Assembly (NCBI GenBank): GCA_017480145.1 | Contig: JAFVBF010000036.1 | Coordinates: 1 to 64,000 of the forward strand | Length of the DNA: 64,000 nt | Direction of reading: 5' to 3' | From: Bacteroidales bacterium | Lineage (GTDB): Bacteria > Bacteroidota > Bacteroidia > Bacteroidales > P3 | In this document: positions 24,993-33,212 of the stretch, piece after piece | Layout of the letters: each line of letters opens with the position of its first letter | Position numbering within the stretch: the stretch's first letter is position 1 | Translations under genes and position numbers: made by a program | Notes under the pieces: model-generated | Seen by the model: the letters and a program-made list of their open reading frames with translations, nothing else | The model's database searches: none | Told to the model about the DNA's origin: nothing

Positions 24993-26075
24993 TTATTTAA
25001 TAATTTGTTTTTCAAGAGCTTCAAGAACTTCTTCGGAAGTGGGGATAATGCCGCCAAAACGACCGAAATGCTCGATAGGAATGCTGCACTGAGCAGCCAA
25101 CTTCACATCCTCGATCATCTGGCCAGCACTCATTTCGACGCAAAGCATTCCTTTGACCTTCTTTGCCAGCTCGGCGATTTCATTTTTGGGGAACGGGAAG
25201 AGCGTAATCAGACGGAACACGCCTATCTTAAGGCCTTTCTCGCGACCCAGCTGCATGGCCTTCATTGCAATACGAGACGAGGTGCCGTAAGCAACAAACA
25301 CATAGTCGGCATCATCGCAATTCAAAGCCTCGAACTTAACCTCTTTTGCCTCCATTTCGCGGTATTTAGCCTGCAGTTTCAGGTTGAACTGCTCCTGACG
25401 CGAGCTCTCGAGTTCCAAAGAGGTGACGATGTTGTGTCCACGGGTAGCAGGCTTGCCCCAGCATCCCCAAGGAGCATTCTGGCGACGTTCTTCCTCGGTC
25501 CAGCGAGGCACATATTCGCGCACGTAGCATTTCTCCATGCATTGACCGATGGCACCGTCGGTAAGAATCAGCACAGGGATACGGTATTTGAAAGCGATGT
25601 CCCAAGCATCAAACACGAAGTCATACATTTCCTGCACACTGGCCGGAGCAATGGTATACAACTGATAGTCGCCATGACCACCACCCTTGACACTCTGGAA
25701 ATAGTCGCTCTGGGCGGGCTGAATGGTACCCAGTCCTGGGCCGCCGCGCATGGCGTTCATGATGAGGCAAGGGACCTCGGCACCAGCCAAGTAAGTCAGA
25801 CCTTCCTGCATCAAGGAGATTCCGGGCGAAGAAGAAGAAGTGGCAACTTTCTTTCCCGTGGCAGCACCGCCATAAACCATATTGATTGAAGCGAGTTCGG
25901 ACTCGGCCTGAAGCACTACCATACCCGTAGTTTCCCAAGGCTGTTCAGACATCAGAGTTTCCATGACTTCCGACTGCGGGGTGATAGGGTAGCCGAAATA
26001 GCCATCCGTACCGCTGGCAATCATTGCGCGGGCAATAGCCTCATTGCCCTTCATCAGTTTCATTTCTTTTGCCAT
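24993..26075 (-). CDS. 2-oxoacid:ferredoxin oxidoreductase, alpha subunit (VorB/KorA-like)
   Basis: A 360-residue subunit, homologous to the N-terminal half of pyruvate:ferredoxin oxidoreductase: FGYPITPQSEVMETL, ATSSSSPGISLMQEGLTYLAGAE (active-site region), RGGPGLGTIQPAQSDYFQ and a C-terminal transketolase-like domain ending in the FGRFGGIIPTSEEVL segment. An upstream ATG at 26102 overlaps the ferredoxin stop, but the start at 26075 (MAKEMKLMKGNEA) gives the usual N-terminus and is preferred. In anaerobic Bacteroidales this enzyme makes acyl-CoA and reduced ferredoxin, and can run in the carboxylating direction. Confidence 0.94.
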   Translation of the reverse strand: MAKEMKLMKGNEAIARAMIASGTDGYFGYPITPQSEVMETLMSEQPWETTGMVVLQAESELASINMVYGGAATGKKVATSSSSPGISLMQEGLTYLAGAEVPCLIMNAMRGGPGLGTIQPAQSDYFQSVKGGGHGDYQLYTIAPASVQEMYDFVFDAWDIAFKYRIPVLILTDGAIGQCMEKCYVREYVPRWTEEERRQNAPWGCWGKPATRGHNIVTSLELESSRQEQFNLKLQAKYREMEAKEVKFEALNCDDADYVFVAYGTSSRIAMKAMQLGREKGLKIGVFRLITLFPFPKNEIAELAKKVKGMLCVEMSAGQMIEDVKLAAQCSIPIEHFGRFGGIIPTSEEVLEALEKQIIK

Positions 26076-26095
26076 AGTATCTTCTTTTTCGAGGG

Positions 26096-26314
26096 TTAAC
26101 ATTTGACTTTATAGACAGAAATCACGCCGTCGGGGCATATCATCGCACAGCTTGCGCAGCCGATGCAGCCCTCCTTCACGGGCTCGGAATAGTTATATCC
26201 TTTGCCATTCACGTGTTTCGACAGCTCGATAACATGCATCGGGCATGCTTCGACGCACAGCCCACAACCCTTGCAGTGGTCTGTATCGACAACGATTTGT
26301 CCTTTAAATGCCAT
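26096..26314 (-). CDS. 2-oxoacid:ferredoxin oxidoreductase, delta subunit (2[4Fe-4S] ferredoxin)
   Basis: A 72-residue ferredoxin starting MAFKGQIVVDTDHCKGC. Two complete cluster motifs, CKGCGLCVEACP and CIGCASCAMICP, bind two [4Fe-4S] clusters that carry electrons from the thiamine site to external ferredoxin. The reading frame is open further upstream to 26602, but that part is low-complexity and overlaps the promoter at 26431-26461, so the start at 26314 is chosen. First gene of the four-gene operon. Confidence 0.93.
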   Translation of the reverse strand: MAFKGQIVVDTDHCKGCGLCVEACPMHVIELSKHVNGKGYNYSEPVKEGCIGCASCAMICPDGVISVYKVKC

Positions 26315-26430
26315 AAGTATTAGTTTTATGTGGTTAATAAATTTGTCTCGATAAAATAGCAATACTGCGCTGCCCATAAATCCCCTTTGCAGAAGAAGCA
26401 GCACGGTTTCCTCTTTCTTGAAAACGTGTG

Positions 26431-26461
26431 CAAATTTATGATTTTTTTTTGATTCTCCAAA
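26431..26461 (-). promoter_or_regulatory. Consensus promoter of the oxidoreductase operon
   Basis: On the minus strand TTTG (26458-26461), exactly 19 bases, then TAAATTTG (26431-26438). The predicted transcript starts near 26425, leaving a leader of about 110 bases before the ferredoxin ATG. Confidence 0.75.
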
Positions 26462-26519
26462 AAAGCGGGATTTTTTGCAACAGCGCAATAAAATTTGCTT
26501 ATGTGTTACAAAAAAATAG

Positions 26520-26527
26520 TATTTTTG
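26520..26527 (+). promoter_or_regulatory. -7 promoter element of the DUF1573 gene
   Basis: TATTTTTG, with TTTG at 26494-26497 (22-base spacer, slightly long). The leader to the ATG at 26622 is about 88 bases. The 307-base interval 26315-26621 holds only these divergent promoters. Confidence 0.55.
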
Positions 26528-26621
26528 CAACGATGATAAGAGCCTCGGGCGTAATAAGGAACAACCGTTTTGCCCGACGACAAACAAACGACAAACAACC
26601 ATTTCTTAAACATTTCACATC

Positions 26622-27065
26622 ATGAAAAAACTGTTTTTAATGGCTATTTTTGCCATAGCGACAATGGGAGCAATCAACGCACAGAATGTTACCCCCAGCG
26701 AGCAGCCCGCTGCTGCCGAGGAGCAGGTGAACATTGATGGTCCGAAGATTTCTTTCACCACCATGGTTCATGACTATGGCACCATCGAGAAAGGTGGCGA
26801 TGGAGGATGCACCTTCGAGTTTACCAACAATGGCAACGAACCCCTTATACTATCTAATGTGCGTGCCAGCTGCGGATGCACCACCCCCTCTTGGACTCAG
26901 AAACCCGTCATGCCCGGACAGAAAGGCACTATTGATGTACGCTACAACACCAACAATGTTGGCGGATTTTCCAAAACCGTGACCGTACAGAGCAACGCCG
27001 TAGACAACCCTCGCATCGTCCTTAAGATTAAAGGCAATGTGGTTGTCACTGAAGTTGAAGAATAA
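26622..27065 (+). CDS. DUF1573 domain exported protein
   Basis: A 147-residue protein: signal peptide (1-20, ending INAQ) and one DUF1573 domain, an MSP/Ig-like beta-sandwich found in many copies in Bacteroidota. Family marks are FTTMVHDYGTIEKG, FEFTNNGNEPLILSNVRASCGCTTPSW and PGQKGTIDVRYNTNNVGGFSKTV, quoted here in parts. The conserved CGC cysteines are present. It lacks a lipobox and is probably periplasmic. The biochemical role of the family is not established. A strong hairpin follows 28 bases after the stop. Confidence 0.92.
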   Translation: MKKLFLMAIFAIATMGAINAQNVTPSEQPAAAEEQVNIDGPKISFTTMVHDYGTIEKGGDGGCTFEFTNNGNEPLILSNVRASCGCTTPSWTQKPVMPGQKGTIDVRYNTNNVGGFSKTVTVQSNAVDNPRIVLKIKGNVVVTEVEE

Positions 27066-27092
27066 AATTCATCATCGACAGTATTCTTTTTT

Positions 27093-27140
27093 CGGCTCGC
27101 CAGCGCAAGAAAGGCTTGCTTGGTGAGCCGAAATAATTTT
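27093..27140 (+). terminator. Stem-loop terminator after the DUF1573 gene
   Basis: CGGCTCGCC (27093-27101) pairs with GGTGAGCCG (27122-27130), extended inward by GCAAG/CTTGC, and is followed by an AT-rich run ending TTTT. It ends only 26 bases before the next start codon, so it could also act as an attenuator for the aminotransferase gene. Confidence 0.7.
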
Positions 27141-27156
27141 AAACCAATATCATATC

Positions 27157-28353
27157 ATGCCTCAAATTTCCAAAAAAGGTTACGACCTTCCCCAGTCTGC
27201 CATTCGCAAACTGGTTCCCTACTCAGATGCAGCCAAAGCCCGCGGCATCCATGTCTATCACCTCAATATTGGCCAGCCTGACATCGAGACTCCTAAAGGA
27301 GCCCTCAAACAACTTGCTGACACACAGATTGGTGTTCTGGCATACAGCCATAGCGCTGGCAATCTTTCTTATCGCAAAAAACTCGTAGAATACTACGCCA
27401 AACACGATATTCAGATCACTCCCGAGCAGATTATAGTCACAACCGGCGGCAGCGAGGCACTACAGTTTGCTTTCACCGTCTGCCTCAATCCTGGTGATGA
27501 GATTCTGATTCCAGAACCATACTACACGAACTACAATACCTTTGCCAAGCTGTGCGATGCCACTATCAAGACCATCCCCAGCGACATTAAGACGGGTTTT
27601 GCCCTGCCTCCTATTGAGGATTTTGAGAAAGCCATCACGCCACGCACCCGTGCCATCATGATTTGCAACCCCAACAACCCAACAGGATATCTGTACACCA
27701 AAGAGGAGTTGATGAAGGTTGCCGAAATCGTGAAGAAGCACGATTTGTTCCTATTTGCCGACGAGGTGTATCGCGAGTTCTGCTATGATGGACACGAACA
27801 CTTCAGCGTCATGCAACTGCCCGGATTGGAGAAGAATGTTGTTTTGTTTGACTCCGTATCCAAACGCTACAGTGCCTGCGGTGCCCGCATTGGCTGCATG
27901 GTGACAAAAAATGAAGAAGTTTACAGCATTGCCATGCGTTTGGCACAGGCTCGGCTCTCCCCACCGTCGTTTGGCCAAATTTTCGGCGAGGCTGCCGTTG
28001 ACACACCACAGGAATATTTTGATGCCGTGTCTAAGGAATATGTGGCACGACGCAACGTCATCGTTGAAGGGATTAATAAGATTCCCGGTTGTTTTTGCCC
28101 CAATCCCAAAGGCGCATTCTATACGGTAGTAGAACTGCCCGTGGACGATAGCGACAAGTTCTGCCAGTGGTTGCTCACTGACTTCAACTACAACAACGAG
28201 ACCCTCATGATGGCGCCAGCAACGGGATTCTATGCCGACCCCGAAAAAGGCCGCCATCAAGCTCGCATCACGTACTGCCTCTGCATTGAGGATTTGAAGC
28301 ACGCCGTTAAGTGCCTGGAAGAAGCCCTCAAGGTGTATCCTGGCAGAATCTAA
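27157..28353 (+). CDS. PLP-dependent aminotransferase, class I/II (aspartate aminotransferase-like)
   Basis: A 398-residue cytoplasmic enzyme of the fold-type I aminotransferases. Motifs: VYHLNIGQPDIETP at the N-terminus, TTGGSEALQFAF (cofactor phosphate), ICNPNNPTGYLYT, LFADEVYREF (aspartate to the PLP nitrogen) and DSVSKRYSACGARIGC, where the SVSKRYS lysine forms the Schiff base. The C-terminal QARITYCL supplies the arginine that binds the substrate carboxylate. Members of this subgroup use aspartate or other amino acids; the exact donor is not settled by sequence. It is bracketed by two strong hairpins and seems to be its own transcript. Confidence 0.92.
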   Translation: MPQISKKGYDLPQSAIRKLVPYSDAAKARGIHVYHLNIGQPDIETPKGALKQLADTQIGVLAYSHSAGNLSYRKKLVEYYAKHDIQITPEQIIVTTGGSEALQFAFTVCLNPGDEILIPEPYYTNYNTFAKLCDATIKTIPSDIKTGFALPPIEDFEKAITPRTRAIMICNPNNPTGYLYTKEELMKVAEIVKKHDLFLFADEVYREFCYDGHEHFSVMQLPGLEKNVVLFDSVSKRYSACGARIGCMVTKNEEVYSIAMRLAQARLSPPSFGQIFGEAAVDTPQEYFDAVSKEYVARRNVIVEGINKIPGCFCPNPKGAFYTVVELPVDDSDKFCQWLLTDFNYNNETLMMAPATGFYADPEKGRHQARITYCLCIEDLKHAVKCLEEALKVYPGRI

Positions 28354-28373
28354 TTGTCTTTTGAACAACCTGG

Positions 28374-28415
28374 TGGGTCTTATAAGATACAGCTCTTATA
28401 AGACCCATCTTTTTT
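28374..28415 (+). terminator. Rho-independent terminator after the aminotransferase
   Basis: TGGGTCTTATAAGA (28374-28387) and TCTTATAAGACCCA (28394-28407) form a perfect 14-bp stem with a 6-base loop, followed by TCTTTTTT. It ends about 11 bases before the next start codon. Confidence 0.88.
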
Positions 28416-28425
28416 CAAATCAGCC

Positions 28426-28905
28426 ATGACACGGGAAGAAAAACGAATACAGGTAGTGGATGCCTGCATTGCACAACAACAGCATATTGCCGACATTGCC
28501 AAACAAGAGATGGACTCTGCCCAACAGCAGAGCAACGACTATGGCGCCAATGTGGATCGATATGACTCTTACCGCACTAAGATGATGCGTAGTCGCGATA
28601 TGTACGCCAAGCAATATTCCAATGCCCTTGAGGCCATCCGCCGTTTACAAGAACTGAGGAGATTAAAACCTTTTGACAGTGCCGTGCACGGAGCCGTAGT
28701 CATCACTGACAAGCAGTGCTTCTTTCTCAGTATAGGAGCTGGAAAGTTCATGGTACCATTCCATCCGCAAAGTCCCCGACAGGTGCAGGTTCCATTTTTC
28801 GCCGTAAGCGCACAGACGCCTATATACCTTGCTATCAAAGGGAAACACGCAGGAGACACTTTCACACTTAACGGCCTTACACAGACCATTACCGAGATAT
28901 ATTAG
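28426..28905 (+). CDS. GreA/GreB-like C-terminal domain protein
   Basis: A 159-residue soluble protein. Residues 1-85 are predicted coiled coil rich in Q, E, K and R (DACIAQQQHIADIAKQEMD), followed by a small beta domain with HGAVVITDKQCFFLSIGAGKF, FFAVSAQTPIYLAIKGKHAGD and a final ITEIY. This order, coiled coil then FKBP-like fold, resembles transcript-cleavage factors GreA/GreB, and the SAQTPIYLAIKGKHAGD segment matches their SPIGKALLGKKVGD region. The acidic coiled-coil tip needed for RNA cleavage cannot be confirmed, so an RNA-polymerase-binding regulator is only a suggestion. The start follows the terminator by about 11 bases, so its promoter is unclear. Confidence 0.7.
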   Translation: MTREEKRIQVVDACIAQQQHIADIAKQEMDSAQQQSNDYGANVDRYDSYRTKMMRSRDMYAKQYSNALEAIRRLQELRRLKPFDSAVHGAVVITDKQCFFLSIGAGKFMVPFHPQSPRQVQVPFFAVSAQTPIYLAIKGKHAGDTFTLNGLTQTITEIY

Positions 28906-29116
28906 CACTCTGCGATTATTAATAACCCATCACATACCCACTCTGGACAAGAGCAGGCATCCGACATGCTCCAACCGAGCATATACAGTCCATACCACAT
29001 TGATGAAATTAAACAACTTACAGCAATCAAAGTGTGTGACCTTATTCGCACCTGTCCATATATATGCTCCTAAGCACGAGCCTTGTGGATTCTAATCATA
29101 GCTAATCAGGACTTAC

Positions 29117-29764
29117 CTATATCTGAGTCAACAGGGTTTTCTTTAGAGCAAACCCATCGTCAAAGAGCGATATGATATTGCCTGTCGCCAAATGATACGC
29201 ATGAATACCCGCCTGTCGCGCACCTTCTGCGTTGGCCGCGATGTCGTCGATGAAGAGCGTTTCATCTGCCGACAAATTATTTTCAGATAAGATATGACGG
29301 AATCCTTCTGGCGAAGGTTTGCGGGTATGCATCATCTGGGAGAAATAGGCACGCTCAAAACAGGCGTCAAAAATATCAAACCCATATTTATCACACAGCC
29401 GCCTTGTAAAACAATCGTAATTAATCTGATTCGTATTGCTGAAAAGAAAAACCCGATATCTGTGCCGCAAGGCGAGTAACAATGCTACACGTTCTTTAGG
29501 GACATCAATGAGAATGGCGTTTGTGACGTCATCTATCTGCTGATCTGACAGCTCTGGGTGGCCGGATACCCTACGAATATAATCACGGTATTGCACAGGA
29601 GAAATGAGTCCTTTCTCAAAAAGATCCATTTCGTGAGTTTGGAAATTCTTGCTATAGAATCCATCCATACCGCTGATGCCCAGCAATGCGATGGCATCCG
29701 TCACATTCTCATAACGGATGTCGTGAATCACACCGCCAAAGTCGAAGATGATATTTTTTATCAT
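29117..29764 (-). CDS. HAD-superfamily hydrolase, subfamily IA
   Basis: A 215-residue phosphatase-like protein. Motif I reads IIFDFGGVIHD (nucleophile Asp9; the usual +2 aspartate is glycine, as in other DFGGV-type members such as YihX relatives), motif II is LFSNTN, the motif III lysine is in HTRKPSPEGF, and motif IV is TLFIDDIAANAEGAR. A helical cap follows motif I. YihX-like enzymes dephosphorylate small sugar phosphates; the substrate here is unknown. The preceding 211 bases (28906-29116) contain no clear feature. Confidence 0.9.
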   Translation of the reverse strand: MIKNIIFDFGGVIHDIRYENVTDAIALLGISGMDGFYSKNFQTHEMDLFEKGLISPVQYRDYIRRVSGHPELSDQQIDDVTNAILIDVPKERVALLLALRHRYRVFLFSNTNQINYDCFTRRLCDKYGFDIFDACFERAYFSQMMHTRKPSPEGFRHILSENNLSADETLFIDDIAANAEGARQAGIHAYHLATGNIISLFDDGFALKKTLLTQI

Positions 29765-29907
29765 ATCAATAACGTATTCTTTTCCCCCACGTCAGTCTGG
29801 TCCATCTGAGACAAAACTGATTAAGACGCAACAAACTGGTGCAAGCGAACACGCTTTCACCTAAAGAATTTTGCAAAGGTACATTATTTTTCTATCCCGT
29901 GGAGCGA

Positions 29908-31080
29908 TTAAGCCATCTCGCTCATTGCCGAAAGGCTATCATAAAGTCGCATGGAGAGACTCTGCCTATCACAACGAGCATCGCCCGTAGGCTCATAGTT
30001 TATCGGCCTGTCAATCCGAAGTGTTTTCTGCTTTCGGTTGATAAACACAGGGATAAAACTCAGCGATTTGCCCGTACGGTCGAAATACATTTTGCCAATG
30101 TGAGCGAAACCGCTGTAGAACGTACGCAATGCAGCAGCCTCGTCATGCTCTCGCTGAATATCTCCCTTATATGATGTGCGAGAATGCTCGGGAAAAACCA
30201 AAAGGTTATTGCCATTTAACAAGGCATCAAGGCTTTGAGTCATGGTGTTCATCAGTTCCCGGGAACCGCCCTTGATTACTGGAATCGGATTGAAATCCCA
30301 AAGTATATTGGTAACCATCTGTGTGATTTTCTTAACACTGCGCTCTCGTCGGGAGTTGCTTTGCCCTCGAAAGAATTGGTCGAACGTATTGTTAAGGTCC
30401 TCGTAGCACTGCCTACGATCAAGCATCCGACTATCTATCCATGGGCGGAAGGTGTCTGGCAAATTGAGTATGGCTGCAATAGGGCCATAAATAAAGCCAT
30501 GATTACACACATACACCACAGGGCTGTCTTCTTGGCGGAAGATATGTTCCTTGCCAATAACCCGAAGTTTGACAAACGGACGAACCAACCACATGAGCAT
30601 CCTCACCCCAGGCCGATGGGTTGACTGCGGTCCGAAAATCACGCGCTCGTTGATGGCGAAATTGAGGAAACCCGAAAGCAACATGGAGCAAAGATCGCAA
30701 AACACGGCAGGCAACGCAAAAAAGCCACCCAGAATCTGAATAATAAGGAGCCTCACCAGATAAACTCCCGTTGCTGAAACCTGAAAGCGTAGCAAGCGAC
30801 TCCAAAAACCATGCCAGTTACGCTCGGGGATACGATCTCGCCACACGATAAAGAAAAACAAAAGAAAATCAACCAACAAGCTACTCTCGAAAGCCAAAAT
30901 CGAAGACAGGACATACTGACCAAAATAACTATGAAAAAGGTAGGTGGAACATAGCCATATCACCAGTAAATCAGTAACCGTACCGGGCGCATTGGAAAGA
31001 GAAAACGCCGTGAAACGCCATAATTTGCTGTGTGACGTTGCAGCATCCTTTTTATTATGTTTTTCTTGACGAGATTTCAT
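29908..31080 (-). CDS. Fusion of a GtrA-like membrane domain and a PlsC-like acyltransferase domain
   Basis: A 390-residue protein. Residues about 15-155 form four transmembrane helices in the GtrA-like pattern (flippase-associated, FSLSNAPGTVTDLLVIWLCS, then LSGFLNFAINERVIF). Residues about 160-390 form a lysophospholipid-acyltransferase domain: VYVCNHGFIYGPIAAIL replaces the usual N-H-x4-D box, and LLVFPEHSRTSYKGDIQ matches the F-P-E-G-T-R box. In this protein the box aspartate is glycine, as I recall for other NHxxIYGP relatives. A role in phospholipid or lipid-linked-sugar handling is inferred. It diverges from the LuxR-phospholipase D-CDP-alcohol operon. Confidence 0.8.
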   Translation of the reverse strand: MKSRQEKHNKKDAATSHSKLWRFTAFSLSNAPGTVTDLLVIWLCSTYLFHSYFGQYVLSSILAFESSLLVDFLLFFFIVWRDRIPERNWHGFWSRLLRFQVSATGVYLVRLLIIQILGGFFALPAVFCDLCSMLLSGFLNFAINERVIFGPQSTHRPGVRMLMWLVRPFVKLRVIGKEHIFRQEDSPVVYVCNHGFIYGPIAAILNLPDTFRPWIDSRMLDRRQCYEDLNNTFDQFFRGQSNSRRERSVKKITQMVTNILWDFNPIPVIKGGSRELMNTMTQSLDALLNGNNLLVFPEHSRTSYKGDIQREHDEAAALRTFYSGFAHIGKMYFDRTGKSLSFIPVFINRKQKTLRIDRPINYEPTGDARCDRQSLSMRLYDSLSAMSEMA

Positions 31081-31099
31081 TCCAATTCATTTTTTAATG

Positions 31100-31107
31100 C
31101 AAAAATA
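31100..31107 (-). promoter_or_regulatory. -7 promoter element of the GtrA-PlsC gene
   Basis: TATTTTTG on the minus strand, 19 bases upstream of the ATG at 31080, so the leader is only about 13 bases. Confidence 0.5.
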
Positions 31108-31215
31108 GCCGTTTCGAACCAATCACTATCTACACAAAAAGGTAGAATAACGCCCATTAGTACTTTTAAAATAGTCATTAACGCCTCGAAAATCCCTATG
31201 GCATATATTTTTTCA

Positions 31216-31223
31216 TATTTTTG
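31216..31223 (+). promoter_or_regulatory. -7 promoter element of the LuxR-type regulator operon
   Basis: TATTTTTG, 28 bases upstream of the ATG at 31252. Its position excludes the longer reading frame that starts at 31057 and fixes the regulator start. Confidence 0.6.
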
Positions 31224-31251
31224 CTGCTTCAAGCAAGAGCACCACTCCACC

Positions 31252-31971
31252 ATGCATAGCACTACAAAAACGAACGCCCCTGCACACCAGCGCAACAATA
31301 TCCCGCCAGCCACATTAAAAATAGCATCTACCTTCGCCCAAATGTCACAATATGGTGTTTATCTGCTTAACATCATCAGTAAAGAGGTAGTCTACATCTC
31401 CGACCACCCTATGCTAAGAGGGATTCCACCCTCTCCAGATTTTTTTCATCTTTCAGACTTAGCACTTCCCGAAGAAAACCAACAGATACGCAATGTTGAA
31501 CGGGCATGCTCCACTGCATTTCTACAAGTGCCCCCAGCAGATCGACACCGATTGATATTTTCATTCAATACCCATGTGATGGTACACGGACATCAGGTAA
31601 TGGTGTTACACAAAGTTGCTCTCACAGAAAGCAATGCGAATGAACAACCCCAAATAGCCCTCGGACTTTTCTCCCCCGCTGTAAGCGATGTGCTGGGAGA
31701 AATCACCATCCGCATAGCCAAAACGCAAATTGCTTATCGATACGATGTCCAACAGAACACTTGGACCAAACTTCCACCCATCCAGCTTTCTAATGAAGAG
31801 CGAACCATGCTGTACCTAAACATTCAAGGACATAACATACAGAGCATTGCCAACATAATGTGCAAATCCGTGGATACCATTAAGTTTTACCGGAGGCAGG
31901 TATTCCAGAAGTTAAACAAACACAACATTACCGAGGCCATAGCCCATGCAGTACATTACGGTCTCATCTAA
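31252..31971 (+). CDS. LuxR-type DNA-binding regulator
   Basis: A 240-residue regulator. The C-terminal 60 residues are a LuxR/GerE helix-turn-helix (LSNEERTMLYLNIQGHNIQS, then IANIMCKSVDTIKFYRRQVF as recognition helix, then HAVHYGLI). The N-terminal about 150 residues, beginning TLKIASTFAQMSQYGVYLLN, look like a PAS-type sensory domain (YISDHPMLRGIP). No phosphorylatable receiver domain is present, so it probably senses a ligand or membrane state. It is the first gene of a three-gene operon with lipid enzymes (22-base and 13-base gaps) and probably regulates them and/or the divergent gene. Confidence 0.85.
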   Translation: MHSTTKTNAPAHQRNNIPPATLKIASTFAQMSQYGVYLLNIISKEVVYISDHPMLRGIPPSPDFFHLSDLALPEENQQIRNVERACSTAFLQVPPADRHRLIFSFNTHVMVHGHQVMVLHKVALTESNANEQPQIALGLFSPAVSDVLGEITIRIAKTQIAYRYDVQQNTWTKLPPIQLSNEERTMLYLNIQGHNIQSIANIMCKSVDTIKFYRRQVFQKLNKHNITEAIAHAVHYGLI

Positions 31972-31993
31972 TCAGTCATAGAACGAAACACCT

Positions 31994-33199
31994 ATGATTA
32001 TTGCAAGCATCCTGATTCTGGCCTTTGTCCTTTGGATATTGTGGATTGTGCATCTACCACGTAAGCAAGAAAAAGGAAGCTGGGGACAACTATCCGAAGA
32101 GACCTGCGGCAACAAGATCTGCACCTATACCGACTTCGGCGCCATGTTTGCAGACCTACTTGCAGATATCGGAGAGGCACGGAAATGTATACACGTCCAG
32201 TTTTTTAAATTCGTTCCCGACCTTGTGGGAATTGAACTTAGTTCCGCCATGATAGACAAGGCCAAAGATGATATAGACACCCGTCTGCTTTACGACAGTC
32301 TCTGCTGCCAGTCTTGGCACTGGTACTACAAAAGCCTTGCCCAACAAGGGATACTGGTGGCCGGCTACAACCGCGTAACTTGGCCTTTTTTCCAACGTAA
32401 GAGCAACTTTCGCAACCACCGAAAAATCGTCATCATAGACGACAAAATCGCTTATATAGGCGGGATGAATATCGCCCAGCAATATAAAACCGGCCTCTCC
32501 TGGGGAAACTGGCGCGACACCATGATTAGGATTGAGGGACCTGCAGCTATCAGTTTGCACCGCATTTTCATGTCCGACTGGAATCTATCAACCCGACAAC
32601 AACCCTTTGTCATCTCCCCCACCACAACCAATCTAAATTCTGCCGGAGGTTGCCGTATCCACATTATTGCATCGGGGCCCCATGATGATGGGCACACCAT
32701 ACTGAACTACCTAATACACGCCTTAAATCACTGCCAAAAATATGCCTATTTCGAATCGCCCTATTTCATCCCTCCCCCCGAACTGATGCATGCATTGTGT
32801 TGCGCAGCACGACGAGGGGTAGACATACGCGTATTGCTGCCTCCCCATGGAGACAATGGCGAGGCACCACAATGGGCTTCACGTTCCCGTTTTGCCAAGG
32901 CTATGGAGGCTGGCATACGCATTGGCATATACCAGTCTGGATTCATGCATTCAAAACTCATGGTAACCGATGACTGTCTGGCATTCGTCACATCTGCTAA
33001 CATCGACTATCGCAGTTATTTCCTCAGCCAAGAAGTTGCAGCTGCTATTGCAGACAATGAGTATGCTTTAGCGTTGAAAAAAATATTCCTACAGGATGAG
33101 GCAGAATCAGAATACATTACACCCAATCAGTGGCGGCATAGACCATTGACCAACAAGGCGAAAGAGAAACTATGCCAACTCATCTCATTCCAATTATAA
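31994..33199 (+). CDS. Cardiolipin synthase-like phospholipase D family enzyme
   Basis: A 401-residue membrane enzyme: one N-terminal helix (IASILILAFVLWILWIV) then two phospholipase D halves, each with an H-K-D motif: FRNHRKIVIIDDKIAYIGGMN (about 137-157, given as two overlapping parts) and MHSKLMVTDDCLAFVTSAN (about 317-335). The layout matches ClsA-type cardiolipin synthases, which join two phosphatidylglycerols, but lacks the usual second N-terminal helix. It sits between the LuxR regulator and a CDP-alcohol phosphatidyltransferase and supports a phospholipid role for the operon. Confidence 0.9.
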   Translation: MIIASILILAFVLWILWIVHLPRKQEKGSWGQLSEETCGNKICTYTDFGAMFADLLADIGEARKCIHVQFFKFVPDLVGIELSSAMIDKAKDDIDTRLLYDSLCCQSWHWYYKSLAQQGILVAGYNRVTWPFFQRKSNFRNHRKIVIIDDKIAYIGGMNIAQQYKTGLSWGNWRDTMIRIEGPAAISLHRIFMSDWNLSTRQQPFVISPTTTNLNSAGGCRIHIIASGPHDDGHTILNYLIHALNHCQKYAYFESPYFIPPPELMHALCCAARRGVDIRVLLPPHGDNGEAPQWASRSRFAKAMEAGIRIGIYQSGFMHSKLMVTDDCLAFVTSANIDYRSYFLSQEVAAAIADNEYALALKKIFLQDEAESEYITPNQWRHRPLTNKAKEKLCQLISFQL

Positions 33200-33212
33200 T
33201 CTCACACGAATC

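Noticed and set aside
25005..25889. 294-codon plus-strand frame
   Set aside because: Antisense shadow of the oxidoreductase alpha subunit, which has clear family motifs.
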